64,000 nucleotides of DNA from Lachnospiraceae bacterium (GTDB lineage Bacteria; Bacillota; Clostridia; Lachnospirales; Lachnospiraceae): positions 37,512 through 101,511 of the forward strand of contig JAAUZU010000012.1 in assembly GCA_014804445.1 (NCBI GenBank), in the 5' to 3' direction. The notes beneath the pieces are model-generated. The model had not been told where the DNA came from, did not search any database, and worked only from the letters and a program-made list of their open reading frames with translations. Below are positions 17,559 through 26,777 of this stretch, piece after piece; the first letter of the stretch is position 1; each line of letters opens with the position of its first letter. The translations under genes were made by a program, and so were the position numbers.

Positions 17559-18152
17559 ATGAGCAGCAGAATTGAACAATTAATTGACGAAATCGAAGAG
17601 TACATTGATAATTGTAAGCCACAGGCATTTTCCAGTACAAAGATTGTTGTCAACAAGGATGAAATAGACGAGCTTCTTCGTGAACTCAGGATGAAAACGC
17701 CTGATGAGATAAAGCGTTACCAGAAAATCATCAGCAACAAAGAGGCTATTTTAAATGATGCCCGTACAAAGGCGGAGACTCTTGTAAAGGAAGCGACCAT
17801 CCAGACAAACCAGCTTATCAATGAGCATGAAATCATGCAGCAGGCTTATGCGCAGGCAAACGAAGTGGTAACCATGGCAACCAGACAGGCGCAGGAGATT
17901 CTGGACAATGCGACCATAGAGGCGAACAATGTCCGCATGTCCGCCATGCAGTACATGGACGACATGCTGGCAACCCTTGAAAATATCATTGCAGCCTCTT
18001 CACAGACTGCAGCCTCTGATTACGAGACGCTCATAGGCAACCTGAACCACTATCATGAAATCATTCAGACAAACCGTTCTGAACTGCATCCGGTGGAGGA
18101 GTTGGTTGAAGTGGATTATGACGGACAGGGTGACCATATAGATGTAATATAA
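17559..18152 (+). CDS. Conserved coiled-coil protein downstream of coaD
   Basis: 197 residues, nearly all helical and charged. A short N-terminal region (IEQLIDEIEEYIDNCKPQAF) is followed by a KNEID-type turn and a long amphipathic helix rich in Ala/Gln/Asn (residues about 60-150). The pattern resembles V/F-type ATPase stalk subunits or DivIVA-like scaffolds, and such proteins are sometimes labelled ATPase without evidence. No nucleotide-binding motif is present. It follows coaD by 27 bp and is the last gene before a strong terminator. A scaffold or envelope role is only a guess. Confidence 0.72.
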   Translation: MSSRIEQLIDEIEEYIDNCKPQAFSSTKIVVNKDEIDELLRELRMKTPDEIKRYQKIISNKEAILNDARTKAETLVKEATIQTNQLINEHEIMQQAYAQANEVVTMATRQAQEILDNATIEANNVRMSAMQYMDDMLATLENIIAASSQTAASDYETLIGNLNHYHEIIQTNRSELHPVEELVEVDYDGQGDHIDVI

Positions 18153-18171
18153 GTTTACATAGGGAATAATG

Positions 18172-18215
18172 ACCGGTTTCCGGAAGACTTCATGTTGCCG
18201 GAAACCGGTTTTCTT
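18172..18215 (+). terminator. Strong intrinsic terminator
   Basis: ACCGGTTTCCGG (18172-18183) pairs perfectly with CCGGAAACCGGT (18198-18209) around a 14-nt loop, followed by TTTTCTT. It closes the topoisomerase-rsmD-coaD group. Confidence 0.88.
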
Positions 18216-18238
18216 GATTGTATATGGGGAATTTGTTT

Positions 18239-19588
18239 ATGAAAAAAATAAAGTTATTTGCGGCAGTTTTTATTTTTATATGGCTATTCATGGTTTTTTC
18301 CAGTGTCTCTCGGGCGGACAGCTTCCGATATCCTTTGGATACGGATGGGGAGCTTGTTATTGTAATAGACCCGGGACATGGCGGAAAAAATTTAGGAGCC
18401 GACTACAATGGCTTTCTGGAGAAAGAAATGAACATGACGGTTGCGAACGCCATGTATGAGGAATTGACGAAGTACGAGGGCATCACCGTCTATATGACGC
18501 ATACTTCCACGGATACGGATATGAGCATACAGGCAAGGGCTGATTTTGCCGCTTCGGTCAACGCAGATTTCCTGTTCTGCCTCCATTTTAATATGTCACC
18601 CGACAACAAGCTGTTTGGCTCTGAGGTTTGGGTTTCCGCCTTTGGCGACGAGAACAGAGAGGGCTACCGCTTCGGCTGCGTACAGATGGAGACGATGAAG
18701 GACATGGGTTTATTCCTGCGCGGTGTCAAGACCCGTTTTAATGAGAGAGGAAGCGACTATTACGGTATCCTGCGTTTCTGTGAAGAATACAATATTCCGG
18801 CGGCGTTAATTGAGCACTGCCATATTGACCATGATACGGACGTGGGCTTCTGCGATTCTGAGGAGGATTTAATTGCTTTCGGCATTGCGGATGCGACCTC
18901 CGTCGCAAAATATTTTGGTTTGAGAAGCGAAAGTCTGGGTGTGGACTATAGCAGCTATGACAGTATGCCTGCGGTCAATGCCGGCGAGGTGTATGTGCAG
19001 GCAGATACCACGGACCCGGATATCTGCGTAATTGAAGAAGCTTATATTGATCTTGACAGACAAATCATCGGCGTTACGGTTACGGCACAGGACTATGATT
19101 CCCCTATGCTGTACTATTCCTACAGCATAGACGGCGGTATCACTTATACGCCTTATCTTGCATGGCCTGAGACGGATATTATGGCGGGGTACAGTCCTGA
19201 TACCTTTACCTTTGAAATTCCGGTTCCCGACAGTGTCAGTCCGGCCATTATTGTGAGGGGCATCAACCAGTATGACAGATACAGCGAGAGTAATCTTTTG
19301 TCAGGATTTCCCGTATTTGTCAGTACGCCGGAGGAAATCTTCAATCCGGAAGACGACATGCTGACGGAAGAAGCTTCGGTGAGCGGACAGGATGTTTCAG
19401 AAAACCGTCCCGCCGCCGGTTTTACACGGCCGGAGCCGAAAGCGCCGCGGGAAAAGGATACATCCTTTTGGGACTTCTTAAAGCTCTGCCTCCTTGCTGC
19501 AGGTGTTTTGCTTGTTGCGATATTTATCACCAATCTGGTGATAGCAAAAAAACGACGTCAGAAAAGAAAACCGCCAAGAAGAAGGTAA
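18239..19588 (+). CDS. N-acetylmuramoyl-L-alanine amidase (Amidase_3), membrane-anchored
   Basis: 449 residues from the ATG at 18239 (GGGGAA 7 bp upstream). A signal segment covers about residues 5-25. The Amidase_3 domain begins VIDPGHGGKNLG and has the zinc ligands His (DPGHGG), Glu (FLEKEMN) and His (CLHFN), and the catalytic Glu in LIEHCHID. A beta-sandwich-like region of about 120 residues follows, then a Pro/acidic linker, a C-terminal membrane helix (LLAAGVLLVAIFITNLVIA) and a Lys/Arg-rich tail. It should cleave the lactyl-amide bond between MurNAc and the peptide stem outside the cell while tethered to the membrane. Its last 31 bp overlap the end of the convergent YlbJ-like gene. Confidence 0.9.
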   Translation: MKKIKLFAAVFIFIWLFMVFSSVSRADSFRYPLDTDGELVIVIDPGHGGKNLGADYNGFLEKEMNMTVANAMYEELTKYEGITVYMTHTSTDTDMSIQARADFAASVNADFLFCLHFNMSPDNKLFGSEVWVSAFGDENREGYRFGCVQMETMKDMGLFLRGVKTRFNERGSDYYGILRFCEEYNIPAALIEHCHIDHDTDVGFCDSEEDLIAFGIADATSVAKYFGLRSESLGVDYSSYDSMPAVNAGEVYVQADTTDPDICVIEEAYIDLDRQIIGVTVTAQDYDSPMLYYSYSIDGGITYTPYLAWPETDIMAGYSPDTFTFEIPVPDSVSPAIIVRGINQYDRYSESNLLSGFPVFVSTPEEIFNPEDDMLTEEASVSGQDVSENRPAAGFTRPEPKAPREKDTSFWDFLKLCLLAAGVLLVAIFITNLVIAKKRRQKRKPPRRR

Positions 19589-20517
19589 TAAACTGCTGTT
19601 ACACCGGTCTGTATCGTTTTATGTAAGAAATGCCTGCCCATGGAGAGGTCTGTATTTTGAATCATACTTCGTGTCTGTGCCAGACAGGAAAGCCCGCCTA
19701 TGGGAAGCAGAATCAGCGCCGCAAGCGGAGCGCTGTCTTTCAGCCGCATGAGACCGCTTGTGATTTCCAGCATACAGTTTATCAGAGCGGAGAAAAGCCC
19801 CTGCCCTGAAATGGAAAAAAGCTGAAAAATTGCATGGGGCACAAGATTCAGCAGGTTGAACAGAATCATGTAGCCGCCCAGTGTGGTAATCCCGGCGATT
19901 GCGCTCTGCATGGCACAGTCAAGGCTCTTTTGAAAGCTTTCCTGCTGTTGTTCCGGCATCCTGCCGCTTTTGGTCATAAACTGTCCTTGGGGAAGCAGAA
20001 AGCCGGTATAGCGGACGAAGATACCGTATACAAGGGGAATCCCGTACATGCCAAAGAGAAGCAACAGCAGCTTACCCAAGTTTCCTTGGGAGAGTCCTGT
20101 AACGGGCAGAAAAAAGCTGATATAATAGACAGGCCCGATGTTGTTGCAGAAAGCAAGCAGAAATTCAGCCTCTCTTTTGGTTAGCTGCTTCCTTTCGTAC
20201 ATTTCCGCGATGGTTCTTGCTCCCATGGGAAAGCCGCACAAGAATCCAAGGAGCAGGCAGTAAACACAGTTGCGGCTCATACGGTACAGTCTGCCGGCTA
20301 TTGGGTAAATGCTTCCGGCGAAGCCTTCCGTAAGGTTCTGCCGTATCATAATCGTGGAGAGAAGCATAAAAGGAAATAGTGTTGGAACCATGCGGTCAAA
20401 CCAGAGCCTCAGGCCGTTTGCGGCGTAATACAGGCTTTGTTTCGGATATAAGAGAATCAGGGCAAACAGCAGCAGAAAAAAAGCGGGTTTTATGATTTTA
20501 TGAAAGAGAAATTTCAC
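19558..20517 (-). CDS. YlbJ/SpoVV-like sporulation membrane protein
   Basis: 319 residues with about eight hydrophobic segments. The motif GFPMGARTIAEMYERKQLT...FCNNIGPVY closely matches the YlbJ (SpoVV) family, which helps move dipicolinic acid into the forespore. B. subtilis YlbJ is longer (about 400 residues), so this is a shorter variant; the N- and C-terminal hydrophobic parts are present and I see no frameshift. It is convergent with the amidase gene, overlapping by 31 bp, and divergent from the pseudouridine synthase gene, with 77 bp between the start codons. Confidence 0.75.
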   Translation of the reverse strand: MKFLFHKIIKPAFFLLLFALILLYPKQSLYYAANGLRLWFDRMVPTLFPFMLLSTIMIRQNLTEGFAGSIYPIAGRLYRMSRNCVYCLLLGFLCGFPMGARTIAEMYERKQLTKREAEFLLAFCNNIGPVYYISFFLPVTGLSQGNLGKLLLLLFGMYGIPLVYGIFVRYTGFLLPQGQFMTKSGRMPEQQQESFQKSLDCAMQSAIAGITTLGGYMILFNLLNLVPHAIFQLFSISGQGLFSALINCMLEITSGLMRLKDSAPLAALILLPIGGLSCLAQTRSMIQNTDLSMGRHFLHKTIQTGVTAVYYLLLGGFLF

Positions 20518-20594
20518 AGCAATATCCTTGGGACAGCTTTTTCACTATATTCTATGTTGCGATAAGAAAAGAAATGAGGAAATGAGGGCGCAAA

Positions 20595-21323
20595 ATGCGG
20601 CTGGATAAATTTTTGTGTGACGCGGGTGCGGGCACGAGAAGCGAAGTGAAGCAGCTTATCAGAAAGGGCGCCGCCGCCGTAAACGGCGAAGTGGAAAAAG
20701 CTGCGGACAGAAAAATAGAAGAATATGACAAAGTAACGCTTTATGGTAGGGCGTTGTCCTATCAAAAATTCCGCTATTATCTTTTACATAAGCCGTCCGG
20801 TGTGATAACGGCAACTGCAGATAAGAGGGAGCGCACTGTCATGGAATTGCTGCAGGGAATCGACGTCAGAGATCTTTTCCCGGTGGGGAGGCTGGATAAG
20901 GACACAGAAGGTCTTTTGCTGATTACCAATGACGGCGAACTGGCACATCGGCTGCTTTCCCCCAGAAAACATGTGGACAAGACCTATTTGGTCCGGACAA
21001 AACTGCCGATGTCTGAAGAAGCATTGGAAAGGCTTGCAGAAGGCGTCGATATCGGAGAAGAAAAGCCAACGCTGCCGGCCACGGTAAAGCGGCTTACGGC
21101 CACGGAAATAGAGCTTACCATCAGGGAAGGGCGTTTCCATCAGATTAAGCGGATGTTAAGTGCTGTAGACAACGAGGTAGTTTACTTAAAGCGCCTCTCC
21201 ATGGGAACACTGAGACTGCCGACAGATTTGCAGGCAGGAGGGTTCAGGGAGCTTACAGAAGAAGAGATAAGAGAATTGCGGGAGAGCACGTGTAAGCCGC
21301 AAAACGAAAGAAAGGTACAGTAA
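20595..21323 (+). CDS. RsuA/RluB-family rRNA pseudouridine synthase
   Basis: 242 residues. The N-terminal S4 RNA-binding domain (MRLDKFLCDAGAGTRSEVKQLI) is followed by the catalytic domain with GRLDKDTEGLLLITNDGELA, where the Asp is the nucleophile. The HKPSGVITATAD strand and the GRFHQIKRML motif are typical of the RsuA branch, which modifies 16S or 23S rRNA; the exact target uridine is unknown. The gene ends in TAATG, overlapping the HAD gene start by one base, so the two are translationally coupled. One of three pseudouridine synthases in this window. Confidence 0.92.
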   Translation: MRLDKFLCDAGAGTRSEVKQLIRKGAAAVNGEVEKAADRKIEEYDKVTLYGRALSYQKFRYYLLHKPSGVITATADKRERTVMELLQGIDVRDLFPVGRLDKDTEGLLLITNDGELAHRLLSPRKHVDKTYLVRTKLPMSEEALERLAEGVDIGEEKPTLPATVKRLTATEIELTIREGRFHQIKRMLSAVDNEVVYLKRLSMGTLRLPTDLQAGGFRELTEEEIRELRESTCKPQNERKVQ

Positions 21324-21997
21324 TGCAGGTGAAGGAAAATCCGTTAAAGAAAAGAATTGCCGGATACGAAGCCATTATTTTTGATTTGGACGGCACACTG
21401 GTAGATTCCATGTGGATGTGGCAAAAAATTGATATTGAATATCTGGGACGCTTTGGCATTGCGCTGCCAAAGAATCTGCAGAATGAAATTGAAGGCATGA
21501 GTTTTTCCGAGACGGCTGCTTATTTTAAAGAAAGATTTAAACTTGCGGATTCCATTGAGACCATCAAGTCTGACTGGAACGCAATGGCCTGTCACAAATA
21601 CAGAAACGAAGTGCCCTTTAAGGAAAAGGCACAGGCATTTCTGGAATATTGTAAAGAACTCGGCATTCAGTTAGGCATTGCCACGAGCAATTCAAAAGAG
21701 TTGGTGGAGAACGCAGCGGAGGCACTTTCCCTGCACCGGTATTTTTCCTGTATCATGACGGCATGCGAGGTAAACAAAGGAAAGCCCGCGCCGGATATCT
21801 ATCTGGCTGTCGCGAAAAAGCTGGGGATAAATCCCGAAAAATGCCTGGTGTTTGAGGATATTCTGCCGGGTATTCAGGCCGGCAGAAACGCCGGTATGTC
21901 TGTCTGCGCGGTGGAGGATGCATATTCCGCAGATATCAGGGAAGAAAAGCGCAGGCTTGCAGATTTTTTTATAGAAAGCTACGCGGAGCTTTTGTAA
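21323..21997 (+). CDS. HAD-superfamily phosphatase (beta-phosphoglucomutase-like subfamily)
   Basis: 224 residues. HAD motifs: FDLDGTLVDSM (nucleophile Asp and acid/base Asp), IATSNSKEL, K in NKGKPAPDIY, and VFEDILPGIQAGRNAGM. The helical cap between motifs I and II is that of subfamily I phosphatases acting on sugar phosphates or similar small molecules. Substrate not deducible. Start codon overlaps the upstream stop codon by one base. Confidence 0.88.
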   Translation: MQVKENPLKKRIAGYEAIIFDLDGTLVDSMWMWQKIDIEYLGRFGIALPKNLQNEIEGMSFSETAAYFKERFKLADSIETIKSDWNAMACHKYRNEVPFKEKAQAFLEYCKELGIQLGIATSNSKELVENAAEALSLHRYFSCIMTACEVNKGKPAPDIYLAVAKKLGINPEKCLVFEDILPGIQAGRNAGMSVCAVEDAYSADIREEKRRLADFFIESYAELL

Positions 21998-22031
21998 GCA
22001 ATGCAAGCGGTTCGCAGGGAGGTGAATTGGT

Positions 22032-23963
22032 TTGAGCGAAGGTTTTTTACCCATATGCAGACAGGATATGGAAGAAAGAAAGATAGAGCAGTTAGATTTT
22101 GTCTATATCATAGGCGACGCCTACGTAGATCATCCCTCCTTTGGGCATGCTGTCATCAGCAGGGTTCTGGAGGCGCACGGCTACAGTGTCGGTATCATTT
22201 CACAGCCGGACTGGAAGGATGATCAAAGCATTACCCTGTTGGGAAAGCCGAGGCTTGCATTTTTGATAAGCGGTGGCAATATGGATAGTATGGTAAACCA
22301 TTATTCCGTATCCAAAAAGAGAAGGAGTACAGATGCCTATACGCCCGGCGGAAAAAGCGGGAAACGTCCGGACTATGCAACAGTCGTATATGGCAACCTG
22401 ATTCGCAGAACCTACAGAGACGTCCCGATTATCATCGGCGGTATCGAAGCAAGTCTCAGACGAATGGCGCATTACGACTACTGGTCCGATAAATTCAAGC
22501 GCTCCATTCTGCTGGATTCACAGGCGGACATCATTTCTTACGGAATGGGAGAGAAAAGCATTGTAGAGCTTGCGGATGCCTTAGCCAGCGGAATTGCCGT
22601 CTCCGACATTACCTTTATTCAGGGTACCGTCTACAAGACAAAGAAGCCGGAAAATATTTACGACGGACTGTGGCTTCCTGATTATGACGCCATGAAGGAA
22701 AATCCTGCCAAATATGCAGAAAGCTTTGCCATACAATATGAAAATACGGATCCCTTCACCGGAAAGGTGCTGGTGGAAGGATACGCGGGCGGTGTCTATG
22801 TGGTACAGAATCCGCCGCAGCCGCCTTTGAGCACGGCGGAAATGGATGAAATTTATGCGCTTCCCTATATGCGCACCTACCATCCCTCCTATGAGCAGGA
22901 AGGGGGCGTGCCGGCCATCTCGGAAATTAAGTTTTCTTTAATCAGCAACAGGGGATGCTTTGGCGGATGCAGTTTTTGTGCCCTGACCTTCCATCAGGGG
23001 CGCATCGTTCAAACAAGGAGTCACGAATCCATTCTTGCGGAAGCCGAGCTTCTGACAAAGGACAAGGATTTTAAAGGATATATTCACGATGTAGGCGGCC
23101 CTACCGCCAATTTCAGGCATCCGTCCTGTGAAAAGCAGCTTACATGCGGCGTCTGTAAAAATAGGCAGTGTCTTTTCCCTTCGCCCTGTAAAAACCTCAG
23201 GGCTGAACATGCAGATTATCTTGCCCTGCTCCGCAAACTGCGAGAACTGCCGGGCGTAAAGAAAGTGTTTATCCGTTCCGGCATCCGTTTTGATTATCTG
23301 CTTGCCGATGCTGACGACAGCTTCTTTCGGGAACTGGTACAGTTTCATGTCAGCGGACAGCTTAAAGTGGCGCCGGAACATATTTCCGACAAGGTGCTGA
23401 AACGCATGGGAAAACCGGAAAATGCAGTTTACAGGCGGTTTACGGAAAAGTATAAACGTCTCAACGAACAGTTCGGATTAAAGCAGTATCTGGTGCCGTA
23501 TCTGATGTCCTCCCACCCGGGCTCTACCTTAAAAGAGGCTGTGGAGCTTGCGGAGTATCTCAGGGATTTGGGGTACATGCCGGAACAGGTGCAGGATTTT
23601 TATCCTACGCCGTCAACCATTTCCACGGTAATGTACTATACCGGAATAGACCCGCGGGATATGAGTCAGGTATATGTGTGCCGCAATCCGCATGAAAAAG
23701 CCATGCAGCGCGCCTTGATTCAGTACCGGAATCCGAAAAATTACGATTTGGTATGCGAAGCGCTGCGTGCCGCAAAAAGAGAGGATTTAATCGGTTTCGG
23801 GAAACAGTGTCTTGTGCGTCCGAAAAAAACAGTGCAGAAGGATGGCTCACAGAGAAAAGCAGAACAAAAGAGCGTCCCGCCGAAGCAGGAGAAATCAGGC
23901 AGGGTGAAACCGAAAAAAACAATCAGAAATATTCACAAAAAGAAAAGAAAGGTGGAATCATGA
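22032..23963 (+). CDS. YgiQ family radical SAM protein
   Basis: 643 residues from a TTG start (22032) with GGGAGGTG 7 bp upstream. The N-terminal FLPICRQDMEERK segment aligns with the conserved YgiQ beginning and supports this start over the ATG at 22068. The IGDAYVDHPSFG, GGIEASLRR and YDYWSDKFKRS blocks are family signatures. The radical-SAM CxxxCxxC is in RGCFGGCSFCALTF. The C-terminal tail is Lys-rich and disordered. The YgiQ (UPF0313) reaction is not established. It is followed directly by an SDR gene whose first ATG overlaps the stop codon. Confidence 0.92.
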   Translation: MSEGFLPICRQDMEERKIEQLDFVYIIGDAYVDHPSFGHAVISRVLEAHGYSVGIISQPDWKDDQSITLLGKPRLAFLISGGNMDSMVNHYSVSKKRRSTDAYTPGGKSGKRPDYATVVYGNLIRRTYRDVPIIIGGIEASLRRMAHYDYWSDKFKRSILLDSQADIISYGMGEKSIVELADALASGIAVSDITFIQGTVYKTKKPENIYDGLWLPDYDAMKENPAKYAESFAIQYENTDPFTGKVLVEGYAGGVYVVQNPPQPPLSTAEMDEIYALPYMRTYHPSYEQEGGVPAISEIKFSLISNRGCFGGCSFCALTFHQGRIVQTRSHESILAEAELLTKDKDFKGYIHDVGGPTANFRHPSCEKQLTCGVCKNRQCLFPSPCKNLRAEHADYLALLRKLRELPGVKKVFIRSGIRFDYLLADADDSFFRELVQFHVSGQLKVAPEHISDKVLKRMGKPENAVYRRFTEKYKRLNEQFGLKQYLVPYLMSSHPGSTLKEAVELAEYLRDLGYMPEQVQDFYPTPSTISTVMYYTGIDPRDMSQVYVCRNPHEKAMQRALIQYRNPKNYDLVCEALRAAKREDLIGFGKQCLVRPKKTVQKDGSQRKAEQKSVPPKQEKSGRVKPKKTIRNIHKKKRKVES

Positions 23964-24727
23964 TGAAAAATATTATTATTATCACGGGGGCATCCTCCGG
24001 AATCGGTCAGGAATTTGCATTGCAGATGGATACAGCGTTTTCCAATATTGACGAATTCTGGCTGATAGCCCGCAGGGAGGACAGACTTCTCGAACTTGCG
24101 CAGGTTATGGAGCATGCAACAAGGCTGATTACCATGGATGTATCGGACGAATACGCAATGGACGATTTTGAACGGCTTCTGGAGGAATCCGATGTAACGG
24201 TTCGTATGCTGATTAATGCAGCCGGTTTTGGCCTGCTGGGCGCATTTGAGGACATTCCCTTAGAGGAACAGACGGAAATGCTTTATGTCAACTGCGAAGC
24301 ACTGACAAAAATGACGTATATTACGCTGCCCTATATGGCGCGGGGAAGCAGAATTATTCAGATGGCATCCTCTGCCGCATTTTTGCCGCAGCCCGACTTT
24401 GCCGTATATGCTGCGACAAAGTCCTATGTGCTCAGCCTGTCAAGAGCGTTAAATGCAGAGCTTCGGTACAGAGGCATTTATGTAACTGCGGTCTGTCCCG
24501 GACCGGTTTACACGGAATTTTTTGACATTGCGGAGCAGTATGGCAGTACGCTTGCCGTAAAGAAGCTGGTTATGATTACGGCAGAAAAATGTGTATCCAC
24601 AGCGCTGCGCGCTTCTTACCACAAGCGTGATATGGCAGTTCCCGGTATTCCCATGAAGGCATTCCTGCTTGCCACAAAGCTTTTGCCGCAGGAGGGGATT
24701 CTCCGTATACTGGCAATGCTGCAATAG
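23963..24727 (+). CDS. Short-chain dehydrogenase/reductase (SDR)
   Basis: 254 residues. The nucleotide-binding TGASSGIG sits at the N-terminus, NAAG at the end of beta-4, and the catalytic YxxxK is YAATKSY, with an upstream Ser in MASSAAF. It is a classical SDR of roughly the YdfG/DltE type using NAD(P)H; the substrate is unknown. There is a double ATG: 23960 overlaps the upstream stop codon, but 23963 has better spacing (7 bp) from GGTGG and is chosen. A strong promoter for the next gene follows, so this ends the rRNA-modification/HAD/YgiQ group. Confidence 0.9.
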   Translation: MKNIIIITGASSGIGQEFALQMDTAFSNIDEFWLIARREDRLLELAQVMEHATRLITMDVSDEYAMDDFERLLEESDVTVRMLINAAGFGLLGAFEDIPLEEQTEMLYVNCEALTKMTYITLPYMARGSRIIQMASSAAFLPQPDFAVYAATKSYVLSLSRALNAELRYRGIYVTAVCPGPVYTEFFDIAEQYGSTLAVKKLVMITAEKCVSTALRASYHKRDMAVPGIPMKAFLLATKLLPQEGILRILAMLQ

Positions 24728-24736
24728 ATTGCTGCA

Positions 24737-24765
24737 TTGCATTTTTTAGACAGATACAGTATAAT
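24737..24765 (+). promoter_or_regulatory. Promoter for the HD-GYP gene
   Basis: TTGCAT (24737-24742), 17-bp spacer, TATAAT (24760-24765). The start codon of the HD-GYP gene is about 85 bp further, leaving a leader with no obvious structure. Confidence 0.65.
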
Positions 24766-24850
24766 GATACAAAAAGAGAACGGCTGTTTTGTACAGTCTG
24801 AAGTGCAGATTGGCATTTTGCCATAGCAGAAGTGCCTTAGGAGAAAAAGA

Positions 24851-26164
24851 ATGTTTCACAGAAAAAACAAACTACTTATGATAAACATTTTTTCTATATT
24901 GGCGGTGCTGATAATCGGTCTTACGCTTTTTTCCTATTTACAGCATATGGAGAAACAGCCTTTTTATGCTTTTTGCCAAAACGAAAATAAAGAGGACGAA
25001 AACGCTTCCGATATTTCAGAAGAGGAAAGTGTGTCCCTGTCTGCGGAGGAATATCGGGAAAAATATGCGGACGGGCTTGCACTGGCAGATGGGGCATTTC
25101 TGGCAAATCCGAAATGCCGGCTGGAGGTCAGTATTGCAAAGCAGTGGCTGGAGAATGAAGCAAATGGGATTGTCGGCGCACAGTATGACTTTGTTTTTCA
25201 CAATGATTCGGCAAAAGACATATTGAACTGGACGATGCTGGTAAGCGTGCCGGAGGGAAGTTATCTGGACAGCTATTGGAGCGGCGAATGTAACTACGAA
25301 AATGATGTCATTACCATACAGCCGCTTGATTATAACCAGACCATAGAGGTGGCGGCTGATATTTCCTTTGGTTTTGTGCTTATGACGCCTAATAATTCTA
25401 CTTTTCATGTGGAGGACTGCGCCATTATTTTCTACAGGGAAAATAAGCTTTGGCAGCATCCGCTGTTCTGGGTTTTAAGCATATTCCTGTTTGCACTTTT
25501 TATTGCTGATTTGGCGTATGTTGTTTCCAGCATCAGAATCAGAAAATATAATCTGCGTCAGGAGGCAGACCGCCGTATTATCGAACAGTCGCTGAAAACC
25601 TTTGCCAATATTATCGATGCAAAGGATGAGTATACGAGAGGCCATTCACAGAGGGTTGCTTATTATTCAAGGGAAATTGCCCGGCGGATGAACATGGATG
25701 AAGAAACCTGCCGCCAGTTGTATTACATAGCATTGCTTCATGATATCGGAAAAATCGGCATTACCGACTCTATACTGACAAAGCCGGGGGCGCTGACAGT
25801 GGAAGAGCGTGAAAGCATCAAGCAGCATGTTGTAATCGGAGGCGAAATTTTGAAGGATTTCAATTCCATTCCGGGGATTGCAGAAGGAGCCATGTATCAT
25901 CATGAAAGATATGACGGTACGGGTTATTCTGCCGGATTGTCCGGCGATGCCATTCCTTTGTTTGCCCGTATTATCTGCGTGGCGGATTCCTTTGACGCCA
26001 TGAGCAGTGCGAGATGCTACCGCGGCAAGCTGGAGATGGATCATGTTGTCAATGAACTGAAAGCACATGCGGGAACACAGTTTGACAAAAATATTGTCAG
26101 GTATATGCTGGAAATGATTGCGGATGGCTTTGCACCGGTTCTGAACGGGGAAGCTGAAATGTAG
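24851..26164 (+). CDS. Membrane HD-GYP-type phosphohydrolase with extracellular CBM2-like domain
   Basis: 437 residues. Order: N-terminal membrane helix (about 10-30), acidic linker (45-75), external domain (about 88-190), second membrane helix (204-226), short coil and cytoplasmic HD domain (about 245-420). The HD domain has H298-D299 (LLHDIGKIGI), HHERYDGTGY (350-359) and D379 (VADSFDAM), the pattern of HD-GYP enzymes that cleave cyclic-di-GMP. The external domain shows C89, ILNWTMLVSVPEG, SYWSG, YNQTIE, SFGF and C190, closely following family-2 carbohydrate-binding modules, which also close with a terminal disulfide. It may sense an external polysaccharide and adjust second-messenger level. 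The substrate is inferred from the family. Confidence 0.82.
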   Translation: MFHRKNKLLMINIFSILAVLIIGLTLFSYLQHMEKQPFYAFCQNENKEDENASDISEEESVSLSAEEYREKYADGLALADGAFLANPKCRLEVSIAKQWLENEANGIVGAQYDFVFHNDSAKDILNWTMLVSVPEGSYLDSYWSGECNYENDVITIQPLDYNQTIEVAADISFGFVLMTPNNSTFHVEDCAIIFYRENKLWQHPLFWVLSIFLFALFIADLAYVVSSIRIRKYNLRQEADRRIIEQSLKTFANIIDAKDEYTRGHSQRVAYYSREIARRMNMDEETCRQLYYIALLHDIGKIGITDSILTKPGALTVEERESIKQHVVIGGEILKDFNSIPGIAEGAMYHHERYDGTGYSAGLSGDAIPLFARIICVADSFDAMSSARCYRGKLEMDHVVNELKAHAGTQFDKNIVRYMLEMIADGFAPVLNGEAEM

Positions 26165-26180
26165 AAAGGCTGGATGCGGA

Positions 26181-26768
26181 ATGGATTTTAAACGTTTATT
26201 CACCACAGCGGGGGTAAAGGGGCGGAAAAATTATATCAACAGTCAGAAAAAATACGAGATTATTCGGACTGCCATATACTTTTTAATTTCGCTCTCCCTG
26301 TTTGCGGCCGGTATTGCCGCAACTAAAACGCGCAACAATCTTTTGACCATCGTTGCCGTTTTGGGATGTCTGCCTGCCAGTAAAAGTCTGGTTTCCGCAA
26401 TTATGTATGGCAAATATAAAAGCCTTTCCGAGGACGATGCGGAAAAGATAGAAGCGGCAGCGAATGGGCTTACCTGCCTGTATGATTTGGTATTTACCAC
26501 AAGAGAGAAAACTTATCCGGTGCTGCATATGACAGTCTGTGAAAATACCGTTATTGGCTACATGCCAAGTGAAAAGCTTTCGGATGCCGACTGTGCCGCA
26601 CATATCACAACCTGCCTTAAGGTTGACAATTATAGTCATGTTACTGTCAAAATTTTTAAGGATATCCGCAAATATACAGCAAGGCTCAGTCAGATGAAGG
26701 AGCCCACGGATGCGGAGGAAAAAATAACGCAGGGGATTGTCGATACTTTAAAAAGTATTGCCTTGTAG
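26181..26768 (+). CDS. Conserved hypothetical membrane protein
   Basis: 195 residues. It begins with a basic segment (MDFKRLFTTAGVKGRKNYINSQKKYE), then two membrane helices at about residues 28-46 and 52-70, then a soluble alpha/beta region of about 120 residues with CLYDLVFTTREKTYPVLHM. No motif I recognise. It is 16 bp after the HD-GYP gene and 9 bp before an RluA-type synthase gene, all on the same strand, so co-transcription is likely. Function unknown. Confidence 0.72.
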   Translation: MDFKRLFTTAGVKGRKNYINSQKKYEIIRTAIYFLISLSLFAAGIAATKTRNNLLTIVAVLGCLPASKSLVSAIMYGKYKSLSEDDAEKIEAAANGLTCLYDLVFTTREKTYPVLHMTVCENTVIGYMPSEKLSDADCAAHITTCLKVDNYSHVTVKIFKDIRKYTARLSQMKEPTDAEEKITQGIVDTLKSIAL

Positions 26769-26777
26769 GAGGTTATC

